Below are positions 17,939-28,095 of a DNA stretch of 64,000 bases, piece after piece. The DNA is from Pseudolabrys sp. (GTDB lineage Bacteria > Pseudomonadota > Alphaproteobacteria > Rhizobiales > Xanthobacteraceae), in contig JALHRB010000001.1 of assembly GCA_022841665.1 (NCBI GenBank), forward strand, positions 224,753-288,752, written 5' to 3'. The notes under the pieces were generated by a model. The model was not told the DNA's origin, did not search any database, and saw only the letters and a program-made list of their open reading frames with translations. The position numbers and the translations under genes are program-made. Position 1 is the stretch's first letter, and each line of letters opens with the position of its first letter.

Positions 17939-18208
17939 CTAGTGCAACCTGAATTCGGAGCCGACCGCCTTCAGCTCGGCCGGCTTGATGAGCTTGCAGT
18001 GCGCCACCTGCACCGAGTGCAACGGCCCTTCCAGCTTCTCCTGCCAGAAGGCCAGGAAGCGGGTGAGCTCGGGAAATTCGGGGAAAAGGTCGTAGGCCTG
18101 CCAGACGTAGGACTGCAGCAGCCAATGGTGATCGGGACGGCGGTACAAGATGTGCGCGGTGGTCAGACCGTAGCCATTCACCTGCTTCAGGAAGTCCTTC
18201 GAAACCAT
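17939..18208 (-). CDS. Usg-family protein
   Basis: 89 aa from the ATG at 18208, which is preceded by GGAGGGCTGAA and opens with the family N-terminus MVSKDFLKQVNGYGLTT. Conserved blocks ILYRRPDHHWLLQSYVWQ and HCKLIKPAELKAVGSEFRLH are complete. Usg proteins are small, cytoplasmic and nearly restricted to alphaproteobacteria. They were named for lying upstream of phosphoribosylanthranilate isomerase genes in some species. The function is unknown and no trp gene is nearby here. Confidence 0.88.
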   Translation of the reverse strand: MVSKDFLKQVNGYGLTTAHILYRRPDHHWLLQSYVWQAYDLFPEFPELTRFLAFWQEKLEGPLHSVQVAHCKLIKPAELKAVGSEFRLH

Positions 18209-18407
18209 TTCAGCCCTCCGTGTGGTCGGACTTGAAGTTTCCATTCCCGGCTTCCTCCATTGCAAGCCGAAAAGGTAAACAAGTTGTTTAAAATCAAAGC
18301 GTTAGCAGCAGATCGCCTCGCCTGCTAACAGCCCTGCCCTGGCGCTCAAGGTCCGGGTGGCGCTAACGCCAAGGCCGCGGCCGCTGTTCCCGCCAGTCCG
18401 TTAACCA

Positions 18408-18436
18408 TTGAAACTCAAGCAATTTCCGAATTTGTT
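18408..18436 (+). promoter_or_regulatory. Probable groESL promoter
   Basis: TTGAAA (18408-18413), 17-base spacer, TTTGTT (18431-18436). The -10 box runs into the left arm of the CIRCE element, as expected for HrcA repression. The upstream part of this 373-base gap (18209-18407) has no gene that I can see. The box assignment is by eye. Confidence 0.55.
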
Positions 18437-18461
18437 GGCACTCCGCCCGGATGAGTGCTAA
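18435..18461 (+). promoter_or_regulatory. CIRCE operator (HrcA binding site)
   Basis: TTGGCACTC, 9-base spacer, GAGTGCTAA. The element matches the CIRCE consensus TTAGCACTC-N9-GAGTGCTAA with one change. It lies 121 bases before groES, so groESL here is almost certainly repressed by HrcA at normal temperature. The hrcA gene is not in the window. Confidence 0.95.
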
Positions 18462-18581
18462 AAAATTTTTGGATGCCCCTTGCGAGAGAAAACTGCGCAC
18501 CCATCTGGGCGCACAGGTGCTGGTAGGGGAATGCACCAGCAACCGAAAAACAATTGTTTTCAACTACCTAGGAGGACTGCC

Positions 18582-18899
18582 ATGAAGTTCCGCCCGCTTC
18601 ACGACCGCGTCGTCGTCAAGCGCATCGATGCCGAGGAAAAGACCGCCGGCGGCATCATCATTCCCGACACTGCCAAAGAGAAGCCGAGCCAGGGCGAGAT
18701 CGTCGCCGTCGGCCCCGGCGGCCGCGACGAGAGCGGCAAGCTCATTCCGATCGACCTCAAGGTCGGCGACACCGTGCTGTTCGGCAAATGGTCGGGCACC
18801 GAAGTCAAGATCGACGGTCAGGATCTCCTGATCATGAAGGAAAGCGACATCATGGGCGTGATCGAAGGCGGCGCCGCCGCCAAGAAGAAAGCCGCCTAA
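18582..18899 (+). CDS. groES: Co-chaperonin GroES
   Basis: 105 aa from the ATG at 18582, preceded by a perfect AGGAGG. It caps the GroEL ring during protein folding. The mobile-loop region [19 protein letters not shown] (about 17-35) and the roof-loop region [10 protein letters not shown] are standard. A longer form starting upstream would include the leader and was rejected. Expression is under CIRCE/HrcA. A Lys/Ala tail (AAAKKKAA) replaces the usual shorter end, which is common in this order. Confidence 0.98.
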   Translation: MKFRPLHDRVVVKRIDAEEKTAGGIIIPDTAKEKPSQGEIVAVGPGGRDESGKLIPIDLKVGDTVLFGKWSGTEVKIDGQDLLIMKESDIMGVIEGGAAAKKKAA

Positions 18900-18908
18900 G
18901 GCAACCGC

Positions 18909-19016
18909 CCTCGTCCTGAGGAGCCTGCCGCAGGCAGGCGTCTCGAAGGACGGGAGCAACGAACTCATCGGCCTCATCCTTCGAGACGCGTGCTTCGCAC
19001 GCTCCTCAGGATGAGG
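18909..19016. repeat. Palindromic repeat between groES and groEL
   Basis: A 108-base dyad. The left half starts CCTCGTCCTGAGGAGC and ends GTCTCGAAGGACG. The right half is its approximate inverse, starting CCTCATCCTTCGAGACGC and ending GCTCCTCAGGATGAGG. Each half also contains its own small hairpin (CTGCCGCAGGCAG and GTGCTTCGCAC). This is a REP-like intergenic element type common in Bradyrhizobium relatives. It occupies nearly all of the 141-base groES-groEL gap and may affect the ratio of the two proteins. Confidence 0.85.
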
Positions 19017-19022
19017 GTCTAG

Positions 19023-20690
<1,668 letters not shown>

Positions 20691-20706
20691 GCGACGCGCA
20701 AGCGTC

Positions 20707-20762
20707 GTCCCGGACGCGGTGCAACACGAGCGAAAGCGAAGTGGTGCACCGCAGATCCGGGA
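20707..20762. repeat. Palindromic repeat after groEL
   Basis: GTCCCGGACGCGGTGC and GTGGTGCACCGCAGATCCGGGA flank a short middle rich in GCGAAAGC. It resembles one half of the element at 7296-7414. It sits 16 bases after the groEL stop, before the terminator. Confidence 0.7.
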
Positions 20763-20780
20763 GCGATCCAACAAAATACG

Positions 20781-20812
20781 AAGGCCCGGGAGAAATCCCG
20801 GGCCTTTTGCTT
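20781..20812 (+). terminator. Rho-independent terminator of groESL
   Basis: A perfect 10-bp stem, AAGGCCCGGG / CCCGGGCCTT, with loop AGAAAT, followed by TTGCTTTG. It lies about 90 bases after the groEL stop. Confidence 0.9.
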
Positions 20813-20868
20813 TGCGCCGGCATGCAGCTGTCCGGGAACGGCGCGGCCGCCGGCTATCCGTACGACGC

Positions 20869-21177
20869 CTACACTCGTTGCATGACGGTTTTGTACGACG
20901 GGGGTCCAGAATACCGGGAAAGCACCGCGGTGAAAGTCGCGGGCGCATAACCCGCCAGTTCGGCCGTGACCTGATAGGTCCCCTCGCCAAGGCCCATCAG
21001 CGACCATTTTCCCGCACCGGGCCCCTCCGGTTTCGCGATCATAGCGCCTCTCCCGGTCCCGAGAGAAAGCTTCACGACGACGTTGGCCAATCCTTTGTTA
21101 CCGGCGTCGACGACGATGCCCTGTATGTGGCAAGGACCTTCGGGCAGCGTGCCAATGCCATATGGAGAAGCGGACAT
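20869..21177 (-). CDS. Small carboxypeptidase-regulatory-like (Ig-fold) protein
   Basis: 102 aa from the ATG at 21177 (MSASPYGIG). A single beta-sandwich domain of the carboxypeptidase regulatory/prealbumin-like type: QGIVVDAGNKGLANVVVKLS, then KWSLMGLGEGTYQVTAELAGYAP. No signal peptide is seen, so export by the Sec route is not evident. The function is unknown; such domains usually mediate binding. Longer forms upstream have no domain support. Confidence 0.65.
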   Translation of the reverse strand: MSASPYGIGTLPEGPCHIQGIVVDAGNKGLANVVVKLSLGTGRGAMIAKPEGPGAGKWSLMGLGEGTYQVTAELAGYAPATFTAVLSRYSGPPSYKTVMQRV

Positions 21178-21451
21178 GGTCGATCCTGTTGCGGTTACGC
21201 GAATAAAATAAATGCACAACTTATGGTAGTTGGCAACCCGCGCGGCGGCTCGACTCCGCGCGGGGTGACGGAGAGAGTCGGGTGCGGTCTTGGGAATCGG
21301 GTGGCACCGCACGCGCCAAAAATGAGAACGACCACTCAACTCGGCGCGCGTTCATCCGGCGTCGCCGCGTCGAAAGTGGCCGTTGGCGGTGGACATACGC
21401 AACGCTCCACCACACTTGCAAAGCACCTTACAGCCCCGAAATGACAAGGAC

Positions 21452-22258
21452 ATGACAAGCACGGGCAAAATCTATGTCGGCATCGGCGGCTGGACCTACG
21501 AGCCGTGGCGCGGCGTGTTCTATCCCAAGGGCTTGCCGCACGCGAAGGAGCTGTCCTACGCGGCCGCGCGCCTGACCTCGATCGAGGTCAACGGCACCTT
21601 CTACAGCACCATGAAGCCGGCGAGCTTCCGCAAATGGGCGTCGGAGGCGCCGGACGGCTTCGTGTTTGCGCTGAAAGGTCCGCGCTATGCCGTAAACCGG
21701 CGCGTGCTCAAGGAGGCGGGCGACTCGATCAAGCGCTTTCTCGACTCCGGCATCGCCGAGCTTGGGCCAAAGCTCGGGCCTTTGCTCTGGCAGTTCGCGC
21801 CGACCAAGAAATTCGACGCGGCCGATTTCGGCGGCTTCCTCGAACTGCTGCCGAAGACCCTCGACGGGCACGCGCTGCGCCACGTCGTCGAGGTGCGCAA
21901 CGACAGCTTCAAGACGCCGGAGTTCATTGCTTTGTGCCGCAAGGCCAATGTCGCCATCTGCTATGCCGAGCACGAGACTTACACCGAGATCGCCGACGCG
22001 ACCTCCGACTTCGTCTATGCGCGGCTGCAGAAGGGCGACGAGAAACTCAAGAACGGCTACCCGCCGAAGGCGCTCGACGCCTGGGCCGCGCGCGCCAAGA
22101 CCTGGGCCAAAGGCAGCACGCCCGCCGACCTGCCGCGCGTGGACAAGAAGGCCGCGCCGGCCAAGACGCCGCGCGATACGTTCATCTATTTCATACACGA
22201 GGCCAAGGTGCGCGCGCCGGCGGCGGCGATGGCGCTGATCGAGCGGGTGATCGCATGA
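21452..22258 (+). CDS. DUF72 family protein (YecE-like TIM barrel)
   Basis: 268 aa from the ATG at 21452. The DUF72 N-terminus YVGIGGWTYEPWRGVFYPKG is clear, with SIEVNGTFYSTMKPASFRKW, the conserved KGPR segment and a central VEVRNDSF strand. It is a probable TIM-barrel enzyme of unknown reaction. It overlaps the DUF488 gene by 4 bases (ATGA), which implies translational coupling. This pairing of DUF72 and DUF488 occurs in other bacteria. Confidence 0.9.
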   Translation: MTSTGKIYVGIGGWTYEPWRGVFYPKGLPHAKELSYAAARLTSIEVNGTFYSTMKPASFRKWASEAPDGFVFALKGPRYAVNRRVLKEAGDSIKRFLDSGIAELGPKLGPLLWQFAPTKKFDAADFGGFLELLPKTLDGHALRHVVEVRNDSFKTPEFIALCRKANVAICYAEHETYTEIADATSDFVYARLQKGDEKLKNGYPPKALDAWAARAKTWAKGSTPADLPRVDKKAAPAKTPRDTFIYFIHEAKVRAPAAAMALIERVIA

Positions 22259-22854
22259 AACGGCCCCGCTCATTCCCGCGCACGCGCCGCGGCGAAGCCA
22301 AAGCAGCTTTGCTTTGGCGAAGCGGGGAGCGGGAATCCAGAGCCGAGAAACCAGATGCTCGCCGCGCTGGGCCCCCGCTTTCGCGGGGGCGAACGGGGAA
22401 AGCGAGTCCCCTGTTCACCATCGGCTACGAACAGGCCAAGCCCGCCGCCGTGCTCGGCGAGCTCAAGCGTGCCAAGGTCGATCTCGTGGTCGACACGCGC
22501 GCGGTGGCGGCTTCGCGCCGGCCGGGATTCTCCAAGCGCGCGCTGGCGGCTTCGCTCGACGAAGCCGGCATCGCCTACGTGCATTTGCAGAAGCTCGGCA
22601 CGCCGGCGGAGGGGCGCGCCGCCGCGCGCGCGGGCGACGTGAAGGCGCTGTGGCGCATCTACGACAAGCACATCAAGAAGCCCGAACCGCAGGCCGAGCT
22701 CGAAGAGCTCACCGGCCTGATCAAGTCGGGCAAGCGCATCGCCCTGCTCTGCTATTGCCGCGATCCCAGCGCCTGCCACCGCAGCCGCATCGTCGCCAAT
22801 GTGCAGGAGCGGCTGAAGGTGAAGGTCGAGGACCTGATCCCGCCGCTGTTTTGA
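22255..22854 (+). CDS. DUF488 family protein with repeat-derived N-terminus
   Basis: 199 aa. The true DUF488 domain begins at LFTIGYEQA (residue 53) and ends with the family Cys-His motif LLCYCRDPSACHRSR. The normal protein starts within a few residues of that LFTIGYE. Here the first ~52 codons lie almost wholly in a palindromic repeat (22270-22398) that keeps the frame open. The only ATG in reach is the one overlapping the DUF72 stop. So a mobile-type repeat appears to have inserted just after the start codon without breaking the frame. The function of DUF488 is unknown. Confidence 0.8.
   Translation: MKRPRSFPRTRRGEAKAALLWRSGERESRAEKPDARRAGPPLSRGRTGKASPLFTIGYEQAKPAAVLGELKRAKVDLVVDTRAVAASRRPGFSKRALAASLDEAGIAYVHLQKLGTPAEGRAAARAGDVKALWRIYDKHIKKPEPQAELEELTGLIKSGKRIALLCYCRDPSACHRSRIVANVQERLKVKVEDLIPPLF
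22270..22398. repeat. Palindromic repeat inside the DUF488 coding region
   Basis: It contains TCATTCCCGC...GCGGGAATCCAG, then the hairpin GCCCCCGCTTTCGCGGGGGC (22371-22390) followed by GAACGGGG. The last part matches the repeat at 30578-30603 (CTGGATTCCCGC-TTTC-GCGGGAATGAACGGG), with compensating C/G changes. An inner hairpin around GCCAAAGCAGCTTTGCTTTGGC is also present. Confidence 0.8.
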
Positions 22855-22864
22855 CGCGCGCGCG

Positions 22865-24085
22865 TCACTCCGCCGGCTGCGCCGCGCGGCGGCTTTCGGC
22901 GCCGCCGACCAGCGCGGCGATCATGAGCGTGTTGGCGACGAAGACGGCGGCGACCGCGGCCGTCACCCACAGCACGAGCCCGAAGCCGCCCTGGTCGTAG
23001 AGCCGGCCGATGCCCCAGACCGCAGGGCCGGCCAGCGTGAAATTCAGGAAGAAGCGCATCGCATAGACGCGCCCGCGTATGGCCGGCGGCGTGTAGCGCG
23101 CCAGCACGTAGTCGTTGAGCGTGACCTGCGCGTAGATGGCGGCGATGGCGGTCGCGAGCGCCACCAGCAGCGGCCAGCCGGTCGCATAATTGAGCCAGAC
23201 GACGCCGATGAGCTGCGTCACCGCCACGCCGGCGAGCAAAAAATGCGGCGCGAAGCGGTCGACCAGCCGCCCGATCGATAGCTGCGCCACCGCTCCGCAC
23301 AGGAAGACCGCGGTGGCGAGGAAGCCGACCAGCGCCAGCGGAATCCCCTCGCCCAGCCGCACGTCGATGATCTTCGGCAGGGTGACGGTAAGCGCGTTGA
23401 ACACGAGGCCCGACGACAGCGCGAGCGTCATGAACAGGCCGATCACGGCAATGACCAGGCGGCGGTCGAGCTTGACGTCCTGCACATGCGGCGCTGCTAC
23501 GCGGCGCGCGCCGTCCTTGGGCGTGAGCACGAGATAGGCGATGCCGGTGGCGACGAAGACGACGGCCGGAATGAAGAAGGCCCAGCGCCAGCCGATCCAG
23601 GCGGTGAGCGCGGCGGTGACGGCGGCGGCGACCGAGACGCCGACGTTGCCGAACACGCCGTTGATCGACATCGTGCGGCCGCGATTGACCGCCTGCTCGA
23701 CGATCATCGGCAGGCCGACCGGGTGATAGATGGCGGCGAAGAAGCCGACCGCGAACAGTGCGATCGCCAGCACCGTGAAATTGGGCGCGGCGCCGACCGC
23801 GGCGGCCGAGAGCCCGGTGCCGATGAAGAAGATCGCGATCATGTTGCGCCGGCTCCAGTGGTCGGCGAGCCAGCCGGCCGGCAGCGCGAAAAGGCCGAAG
23901 GCGGTGAAGGCCGCCGTCGAGAGCGCCAAAAGGTCGCCGTAACTGCGGCCGTAGACCGCCTCCAGGCCGATGACCACGGTCGGGAAGATCAGGATGACGT
24001 AGTGGTCGAGGAAATGCGCCCAGTTGAGGAAGCCGATGGAGCGGCGGCGGGCGGTTTCGGCGGCGGGCGAGGCGTTCTGGCTCAT
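22865..24085 (-). CDS. MFS transporter (fosmidomycin-resistance-like)
   Basis: 406 aa with about 12 membrane helices. The N-terminal NWAHFLDHYVILIFPTVVIG and AGWLADHWSRRN (MFS loop 2-3 motif) and AIYHPVGLPMIVEQA resemble the Fsr/FosR drug-export subgroup. The substrate is unknown. It is divergent from an AraC-type regulator with an 84-base gap, so that regulator may control it. It converges with the DUF488 gene. Confidence 0.85.
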   Translation of the reverse strand: MSQNASPAAETARRRSIGFLNWAHFLDHYVILIFPTVVIGLEAVYGRSYGDLLALSTAAFTAFGLFALPAGWLADHWSRRNMIAIFFIGTGLSAAAVGAAPNFTVLAIALFAVGFFAAIYHPVGLPMIVEQAVNRGRTMSINGVFGNVGVSVAAAVTAALTAWIGWRWAFFIPAVVFVATGIAYLVLTPKDGARRVAAPHVQDVKLDRRLVIAVIGLFMTLALSSGLVFNALTVTLPKIIDVRLGEGIPLALVGFLATAVFLCGAVAQLSIGRLVDRFAPHFLLAGVAVTQLIGVVWLNYATGWPLLVALATAIAAIYAQVTLNDYVLARYTPPAIRGRVYAMRFFLNFTLAGPAVWGIGRLYDQGGFGLVLWVTAAVAAVFVANTLMIAALVGGAESRRAAQPAE

Positions 24086-24169
24086 GGACTTCCGATTCCA
24101 GCGCTAATCGGCACCCATATAGCCCTTGCCTTTTCGCGATGTTAGGTCGATTTTCGTCGCAAACAGGCC

Positions 24170-24940
24170 ATGACAACCCCGGTCTACCGCCGCAATCTCG
24201 ACGACGCCCCGCGCCCGGTCGCGGTGATGGCGAAGGCGTGGGGGAATGGCGAGCATATTCCCCTGCACATGCACCGGCGCGGCCAGCTCCTGCACGCGGT
24301 GCGTGGCGTGATGCGCGTGGAAACGGAAGGCGCCGCCTGGATCGTGCCGCCGGCGCGCGCGCTCTGGCTGCCGCCGGAATTGCCGCACAGCGTCACCATG
24401 CGCAGCCATACCGACATGCGCACGCTCTATATCGACCCGGCCGCCTGCGAAGGCCTGCCGCGCCAGCCGCTGCTGGTGGAGATTTCCGGTCTGCTGCGCG
24501 AGCTGATCCTGGCGCTGCTGGAGGAGCCGGCCGACTACGCCGAAAGCGGCCGCGGCGGCATCGTCGCACGGCTGATCCTCACCGAACTCGGCCGCCTGCG
24601 CGAGCGGCGGCTGGACGTGCCGATGCCGCGCGATCCGCGCGCGCTCCGCGTCGCCCGCGCGCTGCTCAACGATTCCGGCATCGCGTATGGCCTCGACCGC
24701 TGGGCCGACGAGGCCGGCGCCAGCCGGCGCACCCTCGCCCGCCTGTTCCGCAGCGAGACCGGCCTCGGCTTCGCCGAATGGCGGGCGCGACTGCGGGCGA
24801 TCGACGCGCTCGCCCGGCTGTCGGAAGGCGCCTCGGTCAAGGAAACCGCGCGCTCGGTCGGCTACGCCAGCGCGAGCGCCTTCTCGGCCATGATCCGCCG
24901 CACGCTTGGTGAGCCGCCCCGGCGGCTGGCGCGGCCTTAA
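24170..24940 (+). CDS. AraC-family transcriptional regulator
   Basis: 256 aa. The N-terminal cupin sensor (HIPLHMHRRGQLLHAVRGVM, about 25-44; VPPARALWLPPELPHSV) is followed by a C-terminal double helix-turn-helix. The second helix-turn-helix is seen in ETARSVGYASASAFSAMIRR near 225-244. It likely responds to a small ligand and controls the divergent MFS gene. The start ATG at 24170 fits the family. Confidence 0.9.
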   Translation: MTTPVYRRNLDDAPRPVAVMAKAWGNGEHIPLHMHRRGQLLHAVRGVMRVETEGAAWIVPPARALWLPPELPHSVTMRSHTDMRTLYIDPAACEGLPRQPLLVEISGLLRELILALLEEPADYAESGRGGIVARLILTELGRLRERRLDVPMPRDPRALRVARALLNDSGIAYGLDRWADEAGASRRTLARLFRSETGLGFAEWRARLRAIDALARLSEGASVKETARSVGYASASAFSAMIRRTLGEPPRRLARP

Positions 24941-25055
24941 GAGTCCGGCCGGCGCAATCCGGGTTGGACAACAACCCGTCACTTCCTTTAAGTTGTATTT
25001 TACCGCCGTGGCCGTGTATCAGGGCGACGGCACCAGGGCCGCGTGAGAGGCCTCG

Positions 25056-25814
25056 ATGTGTTGCGGAAGGCGCGTCCGCGCGGCGACGGCCGTCGCCGCG
25101 GCCTTCATTTTTTGTTGCCCCGGCCTCGCCGCCGGCCCCGCGCGGGCCGGCGACCCCGAAGAGGCGCGCGTCATCGTCTTTTCCGGCCGCGACCTCTGGC
25201 GCAACGGTGCCTTCACCCATACCGGCCTGCTCGTCGCGCCCGGCGGCTTCGAGCAGGACGGCTTGATGCTGAAGACGCTCTATGGCGCCGGCGTCTATCG
25301 CTATTACTCCGGCTATCTCGGCGGATTCGTGAAGGGCTTCGAAGGCCAGGCACTTGTCATGCCCGGCTGGCGGCACAAGCGCGGCAATCTCGAAACCAAA
25401 GTCTTTTTCGGCCTCGATCTGCAGCACCACAGGCTGTGGCCGGCCGACCCGGGCAACCGCCTTTCCGGCCACGCCGTCGGCCTGCGCTTTGCCGCCGAGT
25501 TCTGGTACGACCTCGCGCCCGACATGGTCGTCTTCGGCGACCTGTCGCTCTCCTCAGTCGCCACCAGCAGTTCCGGCCGCATCGCTTTCGGGCGCATGGC
25601 GATGGAGGAGATGCTCGGCGGCTTCTACCTCGGGCCGGAGGTCGCCTATTTCGGCTCCGACGGCTACCGTCATCTGCGCGTCGGCTTCCACATCACCTCG
25701 ATGAAGACCGAGGCGAACGAATGGTCGGCGGCGATCGGCTGGGCCGGTGACAGCGAGAAGCGCGCGAGCCCCTACGTGCGGCTCAACCTGTCGACCAGGA
25801 TAGCAAACGACTAA
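25056..25814 (+). CDS. bcsS: Cellulose biosynthesis protein BcsS
   Basis: 252 aa. A signal peptide (to about residue 31) precedes an outer-membrane-like beta-strand region: IVFSGRDLWRNGAFTHTGLL, YRYYSGYL, FFGLDLQHHRLWP and a C-terminal YVRLNLSTRI ending close to the stop. This matches the BcsS family of alphaproteobacteria, found near cellulose synthase genes. No other bcs gene is within the window, so its partners must be elsewhere or the gene is a stand-alone copy. Confidence 0.8.
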   Translation: MCCGRRVRAATAVAAAFIFCCPGLAAGPARAGDPEEARVIVFSGRDLWRNGAFTHTGLLVAPGGFEQDGLMLKTLYGAGVYRYYSGYLGGFVKGFEGQALVMPGWRHKRGNLETKVFFGLDLQHHRLWPADPGNRLSGHAVGLRFAAEFWYDLAPDMVVFGDLSLSSVATSSSGRIAFGRMAMEEMLGGFYLGPEVAYFGSDGYRHLRVGFHITSMKTEANEWSAAIGWAGDSEKRASPYVRLNLSTRIAND

Positions 25815-25874
25815 TCCAGCGTGCGCCGGAATCGCGTGACCGCGATCGGTAGCTTGGCGCCGTAGCCGGATCGC

Positions 25875-26276
25875 TCAGCCCTTGGCGTCGCAAAAGAAGG
25901 TGCGGATGACGCATTCCTTGCCGCCGGCGCTGTAGCAGGACTTGAGCGCGTCGTTCTGGCTGCGGCCGAGGCGCGAGCCCTTGCCCCAGCCGTGCGCGCC
26001 GCAGGGGTTGGCGAAATCGACGGCGTAGGCAGCGCAGCCGCGCTTCACCGTAGCTACGACGCGACAGGTGTTGCCCTGGCATTTGTCGAGCGCGCTTTTG
26101 CTGGCGTCGTCGGTGCTGCCGAAGTCATAAGCTTCGCCAAAGGCGCCGCAGGAGCCGATGGCGAGCGCGCCGGCCGCCCGCGCGGTGTTCAAGGTGACCA
26201 GCATCACGGTCACGCTGGCCAGCAACAAGGCGGCGGCGACCAGCACACTCATGACTGGTGCATGCGTTTTGGTCAC
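25875..26276 (-). CDS. Exported DUF4189 protein
   Basis: About 133 aa from a GTG at 26276, chosen for the purine run GGTGGGGAAGGG just upstream; ATG at 26252 is the alternative. One N-terminal hydrophobic segment (MSVLVAAALLLASVTVMLVTL) is a signal or anchor. The DUF4189 domain follows: CGAFGEAYDFGS, six paired cysteines (DKCQGNTCRVV, RGCAAYAVD, KSCYSAGGKECVIRTFFC) and WGKGSRLGRSQNDALKSC. It is probably periplasmic and disulfide-bonded. The function is unknown. Confidence 0.75.
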   Translation of the reverse strand: MTKTHAPVMSVLVAAALLLASVTVMLVTLNTARAAGALAIGSCGAFGEAYDFGSTDDASKSALDKCQGNTCRVVATVKRGCAAYAVDFANPCGAHGWGKGSRLGRSQNDALKSCYSAGGKECVIRTFFCDAKG

Positions 26277-26345
26277 GGCCCTTCCCCACCTCAAGCGTCG
26301 AAGCCAGATAGGGCTGAGTCGCGTAACCGATCAACGATTCGAGTC

Positions 26346-27968
26346 TCAGGCGCGTTCGATTTCCGCCTTGACGGCGGAAAGCGACTCGGGGGTATCGACA
26401 TCGGTGAGCGCGGCCGCGCCCGCAACCGGCACCTCGACCACCGCCTCGGCATAGCTGCCGATGAGATGGCGCGCGCCGATGTCGCCCTGAATCTGCATGA
26501 GGTCGTGGAAAAAACGGCGCGACCACACCACCGGATTGCCGCGGCGGCCCTCGATCGAGGGCACCACCACGAGCGCACCGCGCTCGGGGTCGAAGGTGGC
26601 GATGAGCTTGTCGATCAGCGCGCTATCTACCTGCGGCATGTCGCCGAGGCAGACGATGACGCCATCGGCCTCCTTCGGCACGGCGGCGATTCCCGCTTTC
26701 AGCGAGGTGCCGAGGCCGTCGGCATAGTCCGGGTTATGCACGAGCTTAACCGGCAGGCCGTCGAGCGCGGCTTCCACCTTTTCGCGCTGGTGGCCGGTAA
26801 CGACGATGACCGGCGCAGCGCGCGAAGCGAGCGCCTGTTCGGCCGCGATTCGCACCAGCGGCTTGCCGCCGATCTCGGCGATCAGCTTGTTGACCGCGCC
26901 CATGCGCGTCGAGCGGCCGGCGGCCAGCACCAGCGCGGCGACGCGGCGGCCTTTTTCGGGCTCGGGCACCGTGCGCGGCTGCGGGCGCGTGACGATCTCC
27001 ATCAACAGGCCGCCGACGCCCATGCCGGTGACGTCTTCGCGCGAAACGGCAAGGCCGGCGAGGAGGCGCATCAGCACCCAGTCGAAGCCGTTCTCCTTCG
27101 GCGAGCGCGCGCAGCCGGGCGCGCCCAGCACGGCCTGCCCGCGCGCGCGGCCGATCAGCATCAGGTTGCCGGGATCGACCGGCATGCCGAAATGCTCGAT
27201 CTCGCCGCCGACGGCTTCGAGCGCGGCCGGGATGACGTCGCGGCGGTCGGCGATGGCCGAAGCGCCGAACACGATGACCAGCTCGGCGCCGGCGGCGAGC
27301 AGTTCGTCGATGGCTTTGGCAAGCGCCGCCTGCTCGTGCGGCACGCGCTTCTCCGCGATAATGGCGGCGCCGGCGGGCGCGATGCGCTGCGCGGTGATCT
27401 TCAGCGTTTTGTCGATGACCTTGGGCGACAGCCCTGGCAGCAGCGTGGAGACGATGCCGACCTTGCGCACCTTGTAGGGCGCGATGCGGATGACGGGCCG
27501 CGCCTTCTCCGCCTCGGCCACGGCCCTGTCGCGCGCGGAACCGGCGACTGCAAAGGGGATGATCTTCACGGTAGCGATCATCTCGCCCTCGACCACCGGC
27601 TTGAAGGCCGGCAGCGTCGCGAGCGTCACCGCCTCGTCGATGCGGTTGAGGCGGTCGATGGCATCCTTATCGACCAGCAGAATGCCGGCGGCTTCGGCGA
27701 ACAGATTGCAGCGGCCGGTGAAGGCGCGGTCGGCGCGCACGCCCTCGCCCTTGAGCGCGGCGGCGATGTCGGCGGCGGCTTGGTCCTCCGAGACGTCGCC
27801 GGGCTCGAGCCGCGCCACCACGATCTCCTTGACGCCGGCGGCTTCGAGCGCGGCCACTTCGGCGTCGCCGATCAAGGTGCCTTTCTTGAGCACGAGGTCG
27901 CCGGTGCGGATGGAATGCACCGCGGTGGCGCCGCGCGCCTCGCCGACTGGGACGGCGCCGAATTTCAT
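26346..27968 (-). CDS. MoeA-like/MobA-like fusion (molybdenum cofactor maturation)
   Basis: 540 aa, two domains. Residues 1-330 are a molybdopterin-binding MoeA/MogA-like region (VFGASAIADRRDVIPAALE and MPVDPGNLMLIG). Residues 345-540 are a MobA/MocA-type nucleotidyltransferase with LVLAAGRSTRMGAVNKL, CLGDMPQVD and GRRGNPVVWSR. MocA-like enzymes add CMP to molybdopterin, making the cytosine dinucleotide cofactor used by the xanthine dehydrogenase family. It is last in the maturation block of the Cox-type hydroxylase, separated from xdhC by a palindromic repeat. The role fits context well. Confidence 0.88.
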   Translation of the reverse strand: MKFGAVPVGEARGATAVHSIRTGDLVLKKGTLIGDAEVAALEAAGVKEIVVARLEPGDVSEDQAAADIAAALKGEGVRADRAFTGRCNLFAEAAGILLVDKDAIDRLNRIDEAVTLATLPAFKPVVEGEMIATVKIIPFAVAGSARDRAVAEAEKARPVIRIAPYKVRKVGIVSTLLPGLSPKVIDKTLKITAQRIAPAGAAIIAEKRVPHEQAALAKAIDELLAAGAELVIVFGASAIADRRDVIPAALEAVGGEIEHFGMPVDPGNLMLIGRARGQAVLGAPGCARSPKENGFDWVLMRLLAGLAVSREDVTGMGVGGLLMEIVTRPQPRTVPEPEKGRRVAALVLAAGRSTRMGAVNKLIAEIGGKPLVRIAAEQALASRAAPVIVVTGHQREKVEAALDGLPVKLVHNPDYADGLGTSLKAGIAAVPKEADGVIVCLGDMPQVDSALIDKLIATFDPERGALVVVPSIEGRRGNPVVWSRRFFHDLMQIQGDIGARHLIGSYAEAVVEVPVAGAAALTDVDTPESLSAVKAEIERA

Positions 27969-27979
27969 AAACCACCTCC

Positions 27980-28084
27980 GTCATTCCGGGACGCTCGCGC
28001 CGCGAGCGGACCCGGAATCCAGACACCTATTCCGACGCTGTCTCTGGATTCCGGGTTCGCGCCTTCGGCGCGCCCCGGAATGAC
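27980..28084. repeat. Palindromic repeat, copy 1
   Basis: 105 bases from GTCATTCCGGGAC to CCCCGGAATGAC. It has two arms, each a hairpin (CGCTCGCG/CGCGAGCG and GCGCC-TTC-GGCGC). The arms are inverse copies joined at ACCCGGAATCCAGA / TCTGGATTCCGGGT. It lies between xdhC and the MobA-like gene. A second copy of the same design is at 29148-29252. Confidence 0.9.
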
Positions 28085-28095
28085 AAATATCTTCT

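Noticed and set aside
21505..22254. Extension of the DUF488 frame upstream over the DUF72 gene
   Set aside because: It is an out-of-frame Arg/Ala-rich shadow of DUF72. The ATG overlapping the DUF72 stop is the plausible start.
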